A program made the position numbers and the translations under genes. Source: Pseudoalteromonas umbrosa (lineage in GTDB: Bacteria > Pseudomonadota > Gammaproteobacteria > Enterobacterales > Alteromonadaceae). Taken from it: a DNA stretch of 64,000 nucleotides. Shown here one piece after another: positions 17,235 through 27,744 of the stretch; the stretch's first letter is position 1; each line of letters starts with the position of its first letter. The stretch covers positions 1,648,499 through 1,712,498 of the forward strand of contig NZ_JASJUU010000001.1 in assembly GCF_030125375.1 (NCBI RefSeq). Reading direction: 5' to 3'. The notes beneath the pieces are model-generated. The model ran no database searches. It saw only the letters and a program-made list of their open reading frames with translations, and was not told the origin of the DNA.

Positions 17235-18125
17235 TCAAGACTTTTCAGAGAAAAGTTTAAATATCGCACTAAAATCTTCCGACCCTTTGCCTTGATTTTG
17301 CATCAGGTTATACAGATTTTTCGCCAGTGCGCCCATTGGGGTGGCTGAATTTGTCTGCTGAGCGGCCTGCATTGCAAGTCCTAAGTCTTTTGCCATCAAA
17401 TCCACCATGAAACCCGGTTTGTACTCATTTGAAGAAGGCACATTGTCCAGTACATTCGGGCATGGGTTATACACTTCAAGTGTCCAATTGCGCCCAGAGC
17501 TATTGAGCATGATTTCACTCAATACTTTGGGATCTAAGCCGTGATCTACACCCATTTGGAGTGCTTCGCTGGTCCCTGCCATTAAAATTGACAGCAGCAT
17601 ATTATTACAAATTTTTGCGACCTGCCCGGCACCTATGTCCCCAGCGTGGTAGATATTTTTACCCATATCTTTCAACACTGTGTGCGCTTTGGCAAATTCT
17701 TCGTCGCGTCCACCAACAATGAAAGTCAACGTCCCAGCAGCGGCTCCTGCCACACCCCCAGACACTGGTGCATCAACAAAAGATACGCCCGCATTTGCCA
17801 GTGTTTTACCAACAAACTGAGCAGACTCTGCATCTATTGTCGAACAGTCAATAACCAGTGCCGACTTACTAAGGTAGTTGATTAATCCATCTTCGCCAGT
17901 ATAAATTGAGCGAACATGTTTGCCGGCAGGCAGCATACTGATCACAAAATCTGCACCTGTGCAGGTATCAGATACTTTCTTAGCAGCGCTTGCGCCTTGC
18001 TCAACTAATTGATTTACCACTTGTTCATTTAAATCAAATACAGTGACATCGTGACCTGCCTTGACTAAATTTGCGGCCATTGGGCCACCCATATTGCCTA
18101 GGCCAATAAATCCAACTTTTGCCAT
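17235..18125 (-). CDS. mmsB: 3-hydroxyisobutyrate dehydrogenase
   Basis: A 296-residue beta-hydroxyacid dehydrogenase. The N-terminal Rossmann motif is GFIGLGNMGGPMAANL, the substrate-binding motif is DAPVSGGVAGA, and the catalytic Lys lies in GAGQVAKICNN. It oxidises 3-hydroxyisobutyrate to methylmalonate semialdehyde with NAD in valine degradation. The neighbours supply the steps before (hydrolase gene, 10 bases upstream) and after (mmsA), which supports mmsB over other family members. Length is normal. Confidence 0.93.
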   Translation of the reverse strand: MAKVGFIGLGNMGGPMAANLVKAGHDVTVFDLNEQVVNQLVEQGASAAKKVSDTCTGADFVISMLPAGKHVRSIYTGEDGLINYLSKSALVIDCSTIDAESAQFVGKTLANAGVSFVDAPVSGGVAGAAAGTLTFIVGGRDEEFAKAHTVLKDMGKNIYHAGDIGAGQVAKICNNMLLSILMAGTSEALQMGVDHGLDPKVLSEIMLNSSGRNWTLEVYNPCPNVLDNVPSSNEYKPGFMVDLMAKDLGLAMQAAQQTNSATPMGALAKNLYNLMQNQGKGSEDFSAIFKLFSEKS

Positions 18126-18135
18126 TTTTATTTCC

Positions 18136-19275
18136 TTACATACTTGCTAATGGGTGGTTTTCATCATCCCACTTTGGTACAAAAAAGCCATCAACCACAT
18201 TGCTATCAACCTCAGCAATTGATTTGAAGCGCCAATTTGGCTTGCCGTCTTTATCAATTAACAGTGCACGTACACCTTCTTGAAATTCACCAACCTCACC
18301 ACAGTGAACGGACATGCTAAGCTCATGTGAAAAACAGGCTTTTAACGATTGACCAGCAAGGCGTTTAAGTTGCTCACTGACTAGCACAGCACTTAAAGGT
18401 GAGCCATGTTTTAAACCCGCTTGTGCTTTACTTAGCCATTTATTATCGCTGCTATCCATTGACAATATATGGTCAACCTGTGCGGCTAAATCAGCATGCT
18501 CCACTAACTTCTTAATGTCTTTTGCAAGTGGCTTGATTGCACTATTAGGCAATGAATGTGCGCCTTCTTCTATCGATAATAGAAGCTGTGTCAACTTGTC
18601 ATGGTTGAGCACATTGGTTTTGCCCCAGTTCACTTCACTTAAGTTATGAAGCAAAATATCAAAATGGTCCGCATTGATGAAATGATCAGCTAATCCGACA
18701 AACTTTGCATCATTGGCATTCACAGAGGCGCCTGTTAAACCTAAAAATAGACCAACGCCTTCTGGCATTTTATTGAGGAAATACGAGCCACCTACATCAG
18801 GATATAAACCTATGGTAATTTCAGGCATCGCAATACGAGATGTCTCAGTAACCACACGGTGACTTGCACCTGCCATTAGACCAAGGCCGCCACCCATAAT
18901 GATACCGTTACCCCATAAAAGGATAGGTTTGTCATAATTATGGATTTGATAATCTAGGCGGTACTCTTCGCTAAAGAAGGTTTCCAAGTAATTATTATCG
19001 TCGTCAGCAGCCATCGCTTTGTACAGACTTACAACGTCACCACCTGCACAAAACGCCTTCTCGCCAGCGCCTTTAAGCACGACCATGGCGATGCTGTCAT
19101 CTGCCGACCACTCGCTTAACTGCGGCGCAAGTAAACGAATCATATCTAAGTTAAGCGCATTCAACGCTTTTGGCGCATTTAAGGTCGCAACTGCGACCTT
19201 CATATCGTTATTACAGTGCGCCAATTCGAACACGACTGGCGCGTCTTCTTGGTTTAGTAACTGTAATTCAACCAT
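18136..19275 (-). CDS. 3-hydroxyisobutyryl-CoA hydrolase
   Basis: A crotonase-fold protein of about 379 residues, longer than ordinary enoyl-CoA hydratases and typical of HIBYL-CoA hydrolases. Visible features are the oxyanion-hole segments KAFCAGGDVVSLY and IIMGGGLGLMAGASH, and PEITIGLYPDVGGSYFL, with Glu and Asp as expected for the hydrolase branch. It frees 3-hydroxyisobutyrate from CoA in valine breakdown. The ATG start at 19275 overlaps the TAA of the preceding hydratase gene (TAATG), showing coupling. A longer TTG start inside that gene is less likely. Confidence 0.9.
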   Translation of the reverse strand: MVELQLLNQEDAPVVFELAHCNNDMKVAVATLNAPKALNALNLDMIRLLAPQLSEWSADDSIAMVVLKGAGEKAFCAGGDVVSLYKAMAADDDNNYLETFFSEEYRLDYQIHNYDKPILLWGNGIIMGGGLGLMAGASHRVVTETSRIAMPEITIGLYPDVGGSYFLNKMPEGVGLFLGLTGASVNANDAKFVGLADHFINADHFDILLHNLSEVNWGKTNVLNHDKLTQLLLSIEEGAHSLPNSAIKPLAKDIKKLVEHADLAAQVDHILSMDSSDNKWLSKAQAGLKHGSPLSAVLVSEQLKRLAGQSLKACFSHELSMSVHCGEVGEFQEGVRALLIDKDGKPNWRFKSIAEVDSNVVDGFFVPKWDDENHPLASM

Positions 19276-20051
19276 TAGCCATTCACCCAATTTGCTTTTC
19301 GTTTTTCTAAGAATGCGTTTACGCCTTCTTTTTGATCTTGTGTATCAAATAGTGTCACGAACAATTCACGCTCAAGCGGCAGGGCGCTGTCAATTGTGCC
19401 TGTACGGCCTTTTTGAATAAGTGACTTACATGCTGTTACAGCAACAGGGCTTTGATCTTCCACTTTTGTAGCAAGTGCCAGCGCAGCTTCTAAAGCTTGA
19501 CCCTGCTCTACCACTTCTTCAACTAAGCCAATCTTCTCTGCTTTGTCAGCTTTAAGACGCTCACCGCATAAAATCATACGCTTCGCCCAGCCTTCACCAA
19601 CCAGCCAAGATAGGTTTTGTGTGCCACCCGCACAAGGAAGCAGACCAACCTTGGCTTCAGGTAGGGCCATTTGAGCTTGTGCTTCAGCAATACGAATATC
19701 ACACGCCAACGCCACCTCTAAACCACCGCCCATTGCAAAGCCATTGATGGCCGCAATTGATACACCACAGAAGTTGCTCAGCGTTTCGAATGCTTCACCA
19801 AAGACACGTGACATATCAGCAGCAACGCCTTTGTCACCATCTGCGAATACATTTAAATCAGCACCCGCTGAGAAGAACTTCTCACCTTCGCCGGTAATGA
19901 CCAACGAGTAGATTTCTTTATCCGCGTTTAATTCGTTTACCAGCTCTTTTAAGCCAACCAGCGTGTCACGTGTCCACGTGTTTGCAGGTGGATTAGACAT
20001 AGTAACAATTGCAATGTGACCACGTTTTTCAAGTTTTAATTGTGCAGACAT
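19275..20051 (-). CDS. Enoyl-CoA hydratase (valine pathway)
   Basis: A 258-residue crotonase-family protein with the oxyanion-hole motif EKFFSAGADLN and the helix INGFAMGGGLEVALACD. Catalytic Glu is in LPEAKVGLLPCAGG. It should hydrate methacrylyl-CoA to 3-hydroxyisobutyryl-CoA between the acyl-CoA dehydrogenase and the hydrolase, both adjacent. One Glu of the classical mitochondrial pair is replaced around the PCAGG segment, so substrate preference cannot be fixed from motifs alone. Transcribed in the same operon, 11 bases after the dehydrogenase gene. Confidence 0.88.
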   Translation of the reverse strand: MSAQLKLEKRGHIAIVTMSNPPANTWTRDTLVGLKELVNELNADKEIYSLVITGEGEKFFSAGADLNVFADGDKGVAADMSRVFGEAFETLSNFCGVSIAAINGFAMGGGLEVALACDIRIAEAQAQMALPEAKVGLLPCAGGTQNLSWLVGEGWAKRMILCGERLKADKAEKIGLVEEVVEQGQALEAALALATKVEDQSPVAVTACKSLIQKGRTGTIDSALPLERELFVTLFDTQDQKEGVNAFLEKRKANWVNG

Positions 20052-20062
20052 TTATTTGCTCC

Positions 20063-21220
20063 TTATAAAACGCTTGCAGCGCCTTCGGCTAAAATTCGAC
20101 GGGCAATGATCACACGCATGATCTCGTTTGTGCCCTCTAAGATTTGGTGAACACGCACATCACGTAAATGGCGCTCAAGTGGGTATTCTTTGATATAACC
20201 ATAACCACCATGGATCTGCAGTGCATCATCACATACCTTTGTGCCTACATCTGTCGCAAAACGTTTTGCCATCGCACAGTAAGTGGTTTTTTCAGGGTCA
20301 TTGCTATCTAATTTAAACGCTGCCAAGCGAACCATTTGGCGCGCAGCAACCAGTTCAGTGTTCATGTCAGCAATTTTAAACTGCAGTGCTTGGAATGCAG
20401 CCAAAGGTTTTCCAAACTGCTGACGTTCTTGCATATACTCTTTTGCTGTATTCAGTGCTTGCTGAGCAGTACCAATAGAGCACGTCGCAATATTGATACG
20501 ACCACCATCAAGGCCTTGCATTGCAAATTTAAAGCCTTCGCCCTCTTTACCCATCAGGTTGGCAGCTGGAATTCTTACATCTTCAAAGGTAATTAAACGT
20601 GTTGGCTGCGCATTCCAGCCCATTTTCTCTTCAGCTTTACCATAAATAACGCCAGCCGCATCCGCTGGGACAACAAATGCAGAGATCCCTTTAGGACCTT
20701 CTTCGCCAGTACGTGCCATAACAACTAACACGTCCGTCTCACCTGCACCAGAGATAAACATTTTTGAGCCATTTAAGACATATTCATCACCTTCAAGCAC
20801 AGCTTTGGTTTTTAGTGACGCCGCATCAGAACCTGAACCTGGCTCAGTTAAGCAGTAAGATGCTAATAATTCACCCATTACCAGCTGGTCCATATATTGG
20901 CTCTTTACCGCATCGGTACCAAAACTGGCGATCATCCAAGTTGCCATGTTATGGATAGTCAACATCGCTGTCGTCGCAGTACAACCCATAGAAAGCTGCT
21001 CGAAGATGATGCTTGAATCTAGGCGAGATAGCCCTAAACCACCCGCTTCTTCTGGTGTGTATAAGCCGCAAAAACCCAATTCACCGGCCTGTTTAATTAC
21101 ATCTTTAGGAAAAATATGCTCCTGATCCCAGCGCGCAGCATTTGGCGCAAGTTCAGTCATAGCAAATTGGTAAGCGGTTTCGGCGAATGCCTGTTGATCT
21201 TCATTCAGATTAAAGTCCAT
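20063..21220 (-). CDS. Acyl-CoA dehydrogenase (likely isobutyryl/2-methyl-branched acyl-CoA)
   Basis: A flavoprotein of about 385 residues with family signatures CLTEPGSGSDAASL and QIHGGYGYIKEYPLERHLRDVRV, and the catalytic Glu in EGTNEIMR. The FAD- and substrate-binding segments are complete. In this operon it would oxidise isobutyryl-CoA and 2-methylbutyryl-CoA to the enoyl-CoAs used by the next gene. Start ATG 21220 has AGAGAGG upstream; the nine extra N-terminal codons in the longer frame have no support. A hairpin lies in the 128-base gap from mmsA. Confidence 0.9.
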   Translation of the reverse strand: MDFNLNEDQQAFAETAYQFAMTELAPNAARWDQEHIFPKDVIKQAGELGFCGLYTPEEAGGLGLSRLDSSIIFEQLSMGCTATTAMLTIHNMATWMIASFGTDAVKSQYMDQLVMGELLASYCLTEPGSGSDAASLKTKAVLEGDEYVLNGSKMFISGAGETDVLVVMARTGEEGPKGISAFVVPADAAGVIYGKAEEKMGWNAQPTRLITFEDVRIPAANLMGKEGEGFKFAMQGLDGGRINIATCSIGTAQQALNTAKEYMQERQQFGKPLAAFQALQFKIADMNTELVAARQMVRLAAFKLDSNDPEKTTYCAMAKRFATDVGTKVCDDALQIHGGYGYIKEYPLERHLRDVRVHQILEGTNEIMRVIIARRILAEGAASVL

Positions 21221-21307
21221 AAAAGACCTCTCTTGTTGTCGTATCAAGCGATTTTCATCACTTGTTTTTATTCTTGTTGCACCTGATCTGCGTCAGGCGG
21301 TACTACT

Positions 21308-21334
21308 AAAAGCCCAGCATAGGTACTGGGCTTT
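21308..21334 (-). terminator. Hairpin between mmsA and the acyl-CoA dehydrogenase gene
   Basis: AAAGCCCAG and CTGGGCTTT pair across an 8-base loop and are followed on the minus strand by TTTTAG. The shape is that of an intrinsic terminator, but it sits inside the operon. It may lower transcription of the genes from the dehydrogenase onward or protect an RNA end. Confidence 0.5.
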
Positions 21335-21348
21335 GGAAATATATTGGA

Positions 21349-22839
21349 TTAACGTAAGTTAATGCTCATATTAGGGCCGGTTACCGCCTCATCAGCAAAC
21401 CAGCGAGATGTGATAGTCTTCGTCTCTGTGTAGAAACGAACACCTTGTTTACCATACGTGTGCACATCACCGTAGAAAGAGTTTTTCCAACCCGTGAACG
21501 AGAAGAAAGGAAGTGGCACAGGGATAGGGATATTAATACCAACCTGACCTACTTGAATTTCTTGTTGGAATTTACGAGCAGCAGCGCCGCTTGCTGTGAA
21601 TAACGATACACCGTTACCATATGGGCTGTTATTAACCAGCGTGATTGCTTCTTCAAGCGTATCAACAAATACACAATTTAATACTGGACCAAAGATCTCT
21701 TCTTTGTAAATGTCCATGTCTGTTGTCACATTGGTAAATAATGTTGGGCCTACCCAGTTACCGTTTTCATAACCTTCAACGGTAAAGTTAGAGCCATCAA
21801 GTAAACAAGTTGCACCTTGCTCTTTGCCCGATTCAATCAAAGACAGAATGCGCGCTTTTGCTGCTGCTGACGTTTGTGGGCCATACGCAGCTTCAGGGTC
21901 ATTCCACACACCCGGACGCACTTTTTCAAGGCCCGCTTTTAAGTCATCAACCCATTCTTGTGATTTGCCGACAAATACAGCAACTGAAATACCCATACAA
22001 CGCTGGCCAGCAGCACCCACTGATGCACCAACAAGGTTATTAATTGTTTGCTCTTTGCTCGCATCAGGCATAATTACCATGTGATTCTTAGCACCTACAC
22101 AAGCTTGGACGCGTTTAAGGTTTTCCGTGCCTTTACTATAAATGTATTGACCAACACCACACGAACCAACAAATGAGACCGCGCGGATCTCTGGAGCTTC
22201 TAAAATCTGGTCAACTTGATCTTTGCCACCGTGCACAACCTGTAACACCCCTTTTGGCGCACCGGCTTCTTCGAATAGCTCTACTAGGCGCATTGGTGTG
22301 AGTGGATCTTGCTCTGATGGTTTTAGTACAAATGTATTTCCGCATACAATCGCCATTGGGAACATCCAAAGTGGGATCATTGCAGGAAAGTTAAATGGCG
22401 TGATACCCGCACATACACCAAGCGGTTGAATGTATGAGTATGTATCAATGTTACGAGCTACGTTTTCGACAGTTTCACCCATCATCATAGCTGGCGCATT
22501 AGCTGCTTGCTCAACAACTTCAATACCGCGCCAAACATCGCCCTTTGCATCTTCGAATGTTTTGCCAAGTTCATGACAAATGATGGTTGCGATTTCTTCT
22601 TGGTGCTCTTTTAATAATGCAGCGTAGCGCATCATGATACGTGCACGCTCAGGTACAGGGACATTCTTCCAAGTTTGGAACGCCTCTTGTGCTGAATTAA
22701 TAGCTGCTTGTACTTCTTGTGACGTAGCGCAAGGTACCTGTGCAAGGACTTCTTGATTTGCTGGATTAACAACGTCTAACCATTTGTCAGACTGCGACTG
22801 TGTGAATTCACCGTTGATGTATAATGGTACCTGGTGCAT
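21349..22839 (-). CDS. mmsA: Methylmalonate-semialdehyde dehydrogenase (CoA-acylating)
   Basis: A 496-residue aldehyde dehydrogenase. The catalytic Cys is in [17 protein letters not shown], and ICHELGKT contains the usual Glu. The sequence [20 protein letters not shown] and the C-terminal [15 protein letters not shown] are characteristic of the CoA-dependent MmsA branch. It converts methylmalonate semialdehyde to propionyl-CoA with NAD and CoA, completing valine degradation. It is the second gene of the minus-strand operon, after the thiolase gene. Confidence 0.94.
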   Translation of the reverse strand: MHQVPLYINGEFTQSQSDKWLDVVNPANQEVLAQVPCATSQEVQAAINSAQEAFQTWKNVPVPERARIMMRYAALLKEHQEEIATIICHELGKTFEDAKGDVWRGIEVVEQAANAPAMMMGETVENVARNIDTYSYIQPLGVCAGITPFNFPAMIPLWMFPMAIVCGNTFVLKPSEQDPLTPMRLVELFEEAGAPKGVLQVVHGGKDQVDQILEAPEIRAVSFVGSCGVGQYIYSKGTENLKRVQACVGAKNHMVIMPDASKEQTINNLVGASVGAAGQRCMGISVAVFVGKSQEWVDDLKAGLEKVRPGVWNDPEAAYGPQTSAAAKARILSLIESGKEQGATCLLDGSNFTVEGYENGNWVGPTLFTNVTTDMDIYKEEIFGPVLNCVFVDTLEEAITLVNNSPYGNGVSLFTASGAAARKFQQEIQVGQVGINIPIPVPLPFFSFTGWKNSFYGDVHTYGKQGVRFYTETKTITSRWFADEAVTGPNMSINLR

Positions 22840-22913
22840 TTTGCACTCCTCCCCAAAAAAACTGAAAGTAGCGCCGCGTTAGAAATTAGTATAAGTGCGG
22901 CGCTTTGACGATT

Positions 22914-24092
22914 TTAAACTTCTACTGCTAGCGCAACCGCCTCACCACCACCGATACACAGTGATGCGATGCCTTTTGACAGGCCACGATTGCGAAGTGC
23001 ATGGATAAGTGTCACCAAAATGCGCGCACCACTTGCGCCAATTGGATGACCTAGAGCACATGCACCGCCATTGACGTTAACTTTTGCACTATCAAGTTGC
23101 ATTTCACTGATAGCAAGCATAGTTACCATGGCAAATGCTTCATTGATTTCCCAAAGGTCCACGTCTTCTTTTGACCAACCCGCTTTATCAAGCAGTGAAT
23201 TCATTGCACCGACAGGCGCAATTGTAAACTCAGCTGGCGCTTGAGAATGTGTGGCGTGCGCCACAATTTTACATAGTGGTGTTAAGCCATGTGCCTTTGC
23301 TTCTGACTCACTCATCAGAATAAGTGCTGCTGCACCATCTGAAATAGATGACGAGTTAGCCGCTGTGATGGTGCCGTCTTTTTTGAAAGCTGGACGTAGT
23401 GAAGGAATTTTATCTGGACGTGCGTTACCTGGCTGCTCGTCTGTCGTTACTTCAATGTCGCCTTTGCGAGTAGAAATAACATGCGGGATAACTTCATTGT
23501 CGAAGTTGCCGCTTTCAATTGCTGCGTTTGCTTTACTTAGTGAATTAAGTGCAAACTCATCCATATTTTCGCGAGTAATGCCATATTGATCTGCAGTATC
23601 TTGAGCAAAACAGCCCATTGCTTTTTTATCATACGCATCTTCAAGGCCATCAGCCATCATGTGATCGATAACTTGATTGTGACCCATACGCATACCACCA
23701 CGCGCATTTGGCATGAAATATGGTGCATTTGTCATGCTTTCCATACCACCTGCAATCGCAGTTTTGATGCTTCCTGATTTAATTAAATCATGAGCGAACA
23801 TGGCTGCTTTAAGACCTGATCCACATACTTTATTGATAGTTGTTGCACCAGTTGAACGTGCAAGGCCGGCATGCAAAACTGCTTGGCGCGCTGGCGCTTG
23901 GCCAAGGCCCGCAGGCAGTACACATCCCATAATAACTTCATCGATGCTGGCATCCGATAAACCAGTATCATTCATGACAGCTTTAATTGCAGTTGCACCT
24001 AAATCTGTTGCAGCTGCACCAGATAGGCTTCCCATAAAACCACCCATAGGGGTACGTTTTGCTGCTACGATGACTACGGCTTCGTTACTCAT
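22914..24092 (-). CDS. Acetyl-CoA C-acyltransferase (thiolase)
   Basis: A 392-residue thiolase of the biosynthetic/degradative acetyl-CoA acetyltransferase type. Active-site Cys is in [12 protein letters not shown] near residue 90, the second Cys in [17 protein letters not shown] includes the conserved His, and the C terminus is [10 protein letters not shown]. It would cleave acetoacetyl-CoA or 2-methylacetoacetyl-CoA, joining the leucine and isoleucine arms to acetyl-CoA. First gene of the operon, with a LiuR-like palindrome about 70 bases upstream of its start, facing the liuR promoter. Confidence 0.92.
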   Translation of the reverse strand: MSNEAVVIVAAKRTPMGGFMGSLSGAAATDLGATAIKAVMNDTGLSDASIDEVIMGCVLPAGLGQAPARQAVLHAGLARSTGATTINKVCGSGLKAAMFAHDLIKSGSIKTAIAGGMESMTNAPYFMPNARGGMRMGHNQVIDHMMADGLEDAYDKKAMGCFAQDTADQYGITRENMDEFALNSLSKANAAIESGNFDNEVIPHVISTRKGDIEVTTDEQPGNARPDKIPSLRPAFKKDGTITAANSSSISDGAAALILMSESEAKAHGLTPLCKIVAHATHSQAPAEFTIAPVGAMNSLLDKAGWSKEDVDLWEINEAFAMVTMLAISEMQLDSAKVNVNGGACALGHPIGASGARILVTLIHALRNRGLSKGIASLCIGGGEAVALAVEV

Positions 24093-24157
24093 TTAAAACT
24101 CCTGTTAACAAGCAAATTGCTTGCTTTTAGTAATCTCTTACGTCGAGCATACCTAAA

Positions 24158-24181
24158 ATTTACGTTTACGCCAACGTAAAT
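24158..24181. promoter_or_regulatory. LiuR-like operator of the thiolase-mms operon
   Basis: The 24-base element has outer arms ATTTACGTT and AACGTAAAT in perfect inverted order, with a second TTTACG inside. LiuR operators described in gammaproteobacteria contain a similar TTTACGT-ACGTAAA dyad. It lies 66 bases upstream of the thiolase start. Assignment rests on motif recall and position next to liuR. Confidence 0.7.
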
Positions 24182-24386
24182 CTAAAAACAAGCGCTTTGC
24201 GATTTTCAAAAATGTAAAGTTTACTTGCACAGCTGTCTTGCCAAGTTGGCATTTTACTGCACATTCCCTTGCTATATCCCATGTTTAAGAGCAAATTAAC
24301 AAAGCATATAGTGCCTTATGCGAGCTAAAAGTAGTTCAAGATCCAGATTTTGCATATGCGACTAAAGCATGATGCAAAAACGACAC

Positions 24387-24415
24387 TTTACCTTTACGTA
24401 AACTTCACTTATATT
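24387..24415 (+). promoter_or_regulatory. liuR promoter with LiuR-like operator
   Basis: A TTTACC (-35-like) at 24387-24392 and TATATT (-10-like) at 24410-24415 are spaced by 17 bases. Between them lies the perfect palindrome TTTACGTAAA at 24393-24402. MerR-family regulators usually bind within the spacer, so this fits autoregulation of liuR and control of the liu operon. The rest of the 356-base gap holds no gene. Confidence 0.65.
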
Positions 24416-24448
24416 GGTCTAATCAGTTTCGAAGTAAGTGTGTAAATA

Positions 24449-24844
24449 ATGCAAGACACCAATAAAGAACCAACCTACTCAATAAGCGAACTCGCTAAGG
24501 AATTTGACATTACCACACGAAGTATTCGTTTTTATGAAGATCAAGGATTACTTTCGCCAGAACGTAATGGTCAGACCCGTATTTATTCAAAACGAGACAA
24601 AGTGCGTCTTAAACTTATTCTGCGCGGAAAGCGACTTGGTTTTACGCTTGCCGAAACTGGCAGATTGTTTGAGCTTTATGATGCAGACAAATCCAGCGAA
24701 AAACAGCTCCATACTATGCTGCAATTAATAGAAGAAAAAAAAGCAGATTTAAGTCAGCAAATGGATGACATAAAAGTCGTGCTGATGGAGCTGGTGACAG
24801 CAGAAAGACGCTGTCTCGATACATTAAAAGAATTACAAGACTAA
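24449..24844 (+). CDS. liuR: MerR-family regulator of branched-chain amino acid degradation
   Basis: A 131-residue MerR-type regulator. The winged helix-turn-helix is at the N terminus (YSISELAKEFDITTRSIRFY, then YEDQGLLSP), followed by RLKLILRGKRLGF and a C-terminal coiled-coil helix that would form the dimer. It has no metal-binding Cys pair. The gene leads the liu operon and lies between two divergent catabolic operons, each with a TTTACGT-type palindrome, which is the arrangement known for LiuR in Alteromonadales. It likely represses both operons until leucine intermediates accumulate. The next gene follows after 96 bases. Confidence 0.92.
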   Translation: MQDTNKEPTYSISELAKEFDITTRSIRFYEDQGLLSPERNGQTRIYSKRDKVRLKLILRGKRLGFTLAETGRLFELYDADKSSEKQLHTMLQLIEEKKADLSQQMDDIKVVLMELVTAERRCLDTLKELQD

Positions 24845-24940
24845 TCAGTACACAGTATTTGTTCGCTGAGGCGTATACCAAAAGCAACCTCAGCCGCCCG
24901 CTAGGGTATAACACAAATTCTCACACAGGATGACAACAAG

Positions 24941-26116
24941 ATGAGCACAGTATCACTATATAAAGAACTCAATTTTGGACTTGGTGAAACCGCAGATATG
25001 ATCCGTGATCATGTCAATAACTTTGCCACCAGCGAAATCGCATCATTGGCAGAAAAGACCGACCAAGAAAATAACTTTCCAAATGAGCTATGGCCAAAGT
25101 TTGGCGAAATGGGCTTACTCGGCATCACTGTGCCAGAGGAATTTGGCGGTGCGAATATGGGCTATTTGGAACACGTAATCGCGATGGAAGAAATTAGCCG
25201 TGCAAGCGCGTCTATTGGTTTAAGCTATGGTGCACACTCTAACCTGTGTGTAAACCAAATCAACCGCAACGGTAACCAAGCACAGAAAGAAAAGTATTTA
25301 CCTAAGCTAATCAGCGGCGAGCACATAGGCGCATTGGCAATGAGTGAGCCCAACTCAGGTTCTGATGTGGTTTCAATGAAACTCAAAGCCGAGAAAAAAG
25401 GCGATAAATACGTATTGAACGGCAACAAAATGTGGATCACCAATGGTCCTGATGCCGATGTATTTGTTATATACGCCAAAACTGAATTAGACGCAGGTCC
25501 TCGCGGTATTACCGCTTTTATCGTTGAGCGTAACTCTCCTGGTTTTTCTACTGCGCAAAAACTCGATAAGTTAGGTATGCGTGGTTCAAACACCTGTGAG
25601 CTTGTATTTGAAGACTGTGAAGTACCTGAAGAAAATATTCTAGGTACGTTAAATGAGGGTGTGAAAGTCCTCATGAGCGGACTTGATTATGAGCGCGTTG
25701 TATTAGCAGGTGGCCCACTGGGTATCATGCAAGCATGTATGGATGTGGTTGTGCCGTATATTCATGAGCGTCAACAGTTCAATCAATCGATTGGCGAATT
25801 CCAATTGGTACAAGGCAAAATCGCAGATATGTATACTCAAATGAATGCTGCGCGTTCATACGTATATACCGTAGCAAAAGCGTGTGACCGTGGTGAAACC
25901 ACTCGTAAAGATGCCGCTGGCGCAATTTTATATGCCGCTGAACTTGCCACCAAACTTGCTCTAGATGCAATCCAACTGCTTGGCGGTAATGGTTACATCA
26001 ATGAATACTCAACTGGTCGACTTTTACGTGATGCCAAACTCTATGAAATTGGCGCAGGTACGTCTGAGATACGTCGTATGCTGATCGGTCGTGAGTTATT
26101 CAATGAAAGCCGTTAA
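24941..26116 (+). CDS. liuA: Isovaleryl-CoA dehydrogenase
   Basis: A 391-residue acyl-CoA dehydrogenase with signatures [14 protein letters not shown] and [32 protein letters not shown] in two adjacent blocks. The segment [18 protein letters not shown] carries the Glu at the position used by isovaleryl-CoA dehydrogenases (LDYERVVLA), which separates this branch from other family members. It oxidises isovaleryl-CoA to 3-methylcrotonyl-CoA in leucine breakdown. First enzyme gene of liuABCDE. Confidence 0.95.
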   Translation: MSTVSLYKELNFGLGETADMIRDHVNNFATSEIASLAEKTDQENNFPNELWPKFGEMGLLGITVPEEFGGANMGYLEHVIAMEEISRASASIGLSYGAHSNLCVNQINRNGNQAQKEKYLPKLISGEHIGALAMSEPNSGSDVVSMKLKAEKKGDKYVLNGNKMWITNGPDADVFVIYAKTELDAGPRGITAFIVERNSPGFSTAQKLDKLGMRGSNTCELVFEDCEVPEENILGTLNEGVKVLMSGLDYERVVLAGGPLGIMQACMDVVVPYIHERQQFNQSIGEFQLVQGKIADMYTQMNAARSYVYTVAKACDRGETTRKDAAGAILYAAELATKLALDAIQLLGGNGYINEYSTGRLLRDAKLYEIGAGTSEIRRMLIGRELFNESR

Positions 26117-26127
26117 GGAGACGTGGC

Positions 26128-27735
26128 ATGACGGTATTAAATACTTCAGTTAATACGCATGACCAGCAATTTAAAGACAACCATGACGCAATGGCGTCAT
26201 TGGTTGCAGATTTAAATGATAAGGTCGCAAATTTAAGTCAAGGTGGCGGCGAAGCCCTGATAGCCCGCCATCAAAGTCGCGGAAAACTATTTGTACGCGA
26301 CAGAATTGATACCCTACTTGACGAAGGCTCTCCCTTTTTAGAAATTTCTCAATTTGCCGCGTTTGGCGTATACGAACAAGACATCCCATGTGCTGGTGTT
26401 GTCGCTGGGATCGGACGCGTTAAGGGTGTCGAATGTATGATTGTTGGCAACGACGCCACTGTAAAAGGCGGTACTTATTTCCCTTTAACAGTTAAAAAAC
26501 ATTTAAGAGCGCAAGAAATCGCAGAACGCTGCCACTTACCATGTATTTATTTAGTCGACTCTGGTGGCGCTAACTTACCTGAACAAGACGAAGTATTCCC
26601 AGATAAACTGCATTTTGGTCGCATCTTCTATAATCAGGCCCGTATGTCAGCCAAAGGCATTCCACAAATTGCCGTGGTCATGGGGTTATGTACCGCAGGT
26701 GGTGCCTATGTACCAGCAATGGCTGATGAAAGTATCATTGTTAAAGAGCAAGGTACGATTTTCTTAGCAGGTCCACCTTTGGTAAAAGCGGCTACTGGTG
26801 AGGAAGTAAGTGCTGAGGATTTAGGTGGTGCAGATGTCCACTGTAAAGTGTCTGGTGTGGCCGATCACTATGCAGAAAATGACGAACACGCCCTATCAAT
26901 TGCACGCCAATGTATTGAACGACTAAACCATCAGCGCCCTACCCAACCTATTCTAAAAGACATCAAGCCACCAAGATATGATATTAGAGAGATCTACGGC
27001 ATTGTCGGTACCGATCTTAAAAAACCATTTGATGTCAGAGAAGTGATTGCGCGCATCGTGGATGACTCTCAGTTTGACGAGTTTAAGCGCTACTTTGGCG
27101 AAACACTTGTCACCGGCTTTGCCGAAATATTTGGCCGCCCAGTGGGGATCGTCGCAAATAACGGTATCTTATTTTCAGAGTCGGCGCAAAAAGGCGCACA
27201 CTTTATCCAGCTGTGTGCACAACGTGATATTCCTCTGTTGTTTTTACAAAATATCACTGGATTTATGGTTGGCCAAAAATACGAAGCCGAAGGCATCGCC
27301 AAACATGGTGCAAAAATGGTTACTGCCGTGTCGTGCGCCGACGTACCTAAATTTACGGTACTTATTGGTGGCTCATACGGCGCTGGTAACTACGGCATGT
27401 GTGGTCGCGCATACGAACCCACCATGATGTGGATGTGGCCAAATGCACGTATATCTGTCATGGGCGGTGAACAGGCTGCTGGCGTACTCACACAAGTCCG
27501 CCAAGATGGCTTAGCGCGCAAAGGTCTAAGCATGAGTGACGACGAAGTTGCTGAGTTCAAAAAGCCGATTGTTGAGCAGTATGAAAAGCAAGGTCATCCA
27601 TACTACGCCAGTGCAAGACTGTGGGATGATGGCATCATCGACCCTGCAGACACACGCAACGTATTAGGTCTGGCTTTAGAAGCTGCGGCAAACGCGCCGA
27701 GTCAAGAATCTAAATTTGGTATTTTCAGAATGTAG
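26128..27735 (+). CDS. liuB: Methylcrotonyl-CoA carboxylase, carboxyltransferase (beta) subunit
   Basis: A 535-residue carboxyltransferase. It contains [31 protein letters not shown], and [18 protein letters not shown], all conserved in MCC-beta subunits. It moves the carboxyl group from carboxybiotin to 3-methylcrotonyl-CoA. It works with the biotin subunit encoded two genes downstream. It follows liuA after 11 bases with AAGGAG before the ATG. Confidence 0.95.
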   Translation: MTVLNTSVNTHDQQFKDNHDAMASLVADLNDKVANLSQGGGEALIARHQSRGKLFVRDRIDTLLDEGSPFLEISQFAAFGVYEQDIPCAGVVAGIGRVKGVECMIVGNDATVKGGTYFPLTVKKHLRAQEIAERCHLPCIYLVDSGGANLPEQDEVFPDKLHFGRIFYNQARMSAKGIPQIAVVMGLCTAGGAYVPAMADESIIVKEQGTIFLAGPPLVKAATGEEVSAEDLGGADVHCKVSGVADHYAENDEHALSIARQCIERLNHQRPTQPILKDIKPPRYDIREIYGIVGTDLKKPFDVREVIARIVDDSQFDEFKRYFGETLVTGFAEIFGRPVGIVANNGILFSESAQKGAHFIQLCAQRDIPLLFLQNITGFMVGQKYEAEGIAKHGAKMVTAVSCADVPKFTVLIGGSYGAGNYGMCGRAYEPTMMWMWPNARISVMGGEQAAGVLTQVRQDGLARKGLSMSDDEVAEFKKPIVEQYEKQGHPYYASARLWDDGIIDPADTRNVLGLALEAAANAPSQESKFGIFRM

Positions 27736-27744
27736 GGGGCGTAC

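Noticed and set aside
25225..25674. 149-codon minus-strand frame inside liuA
   Set aside because: It lies fully within a well-supported gene on the other strand, has no ribosome binding site and no recognisable motif.
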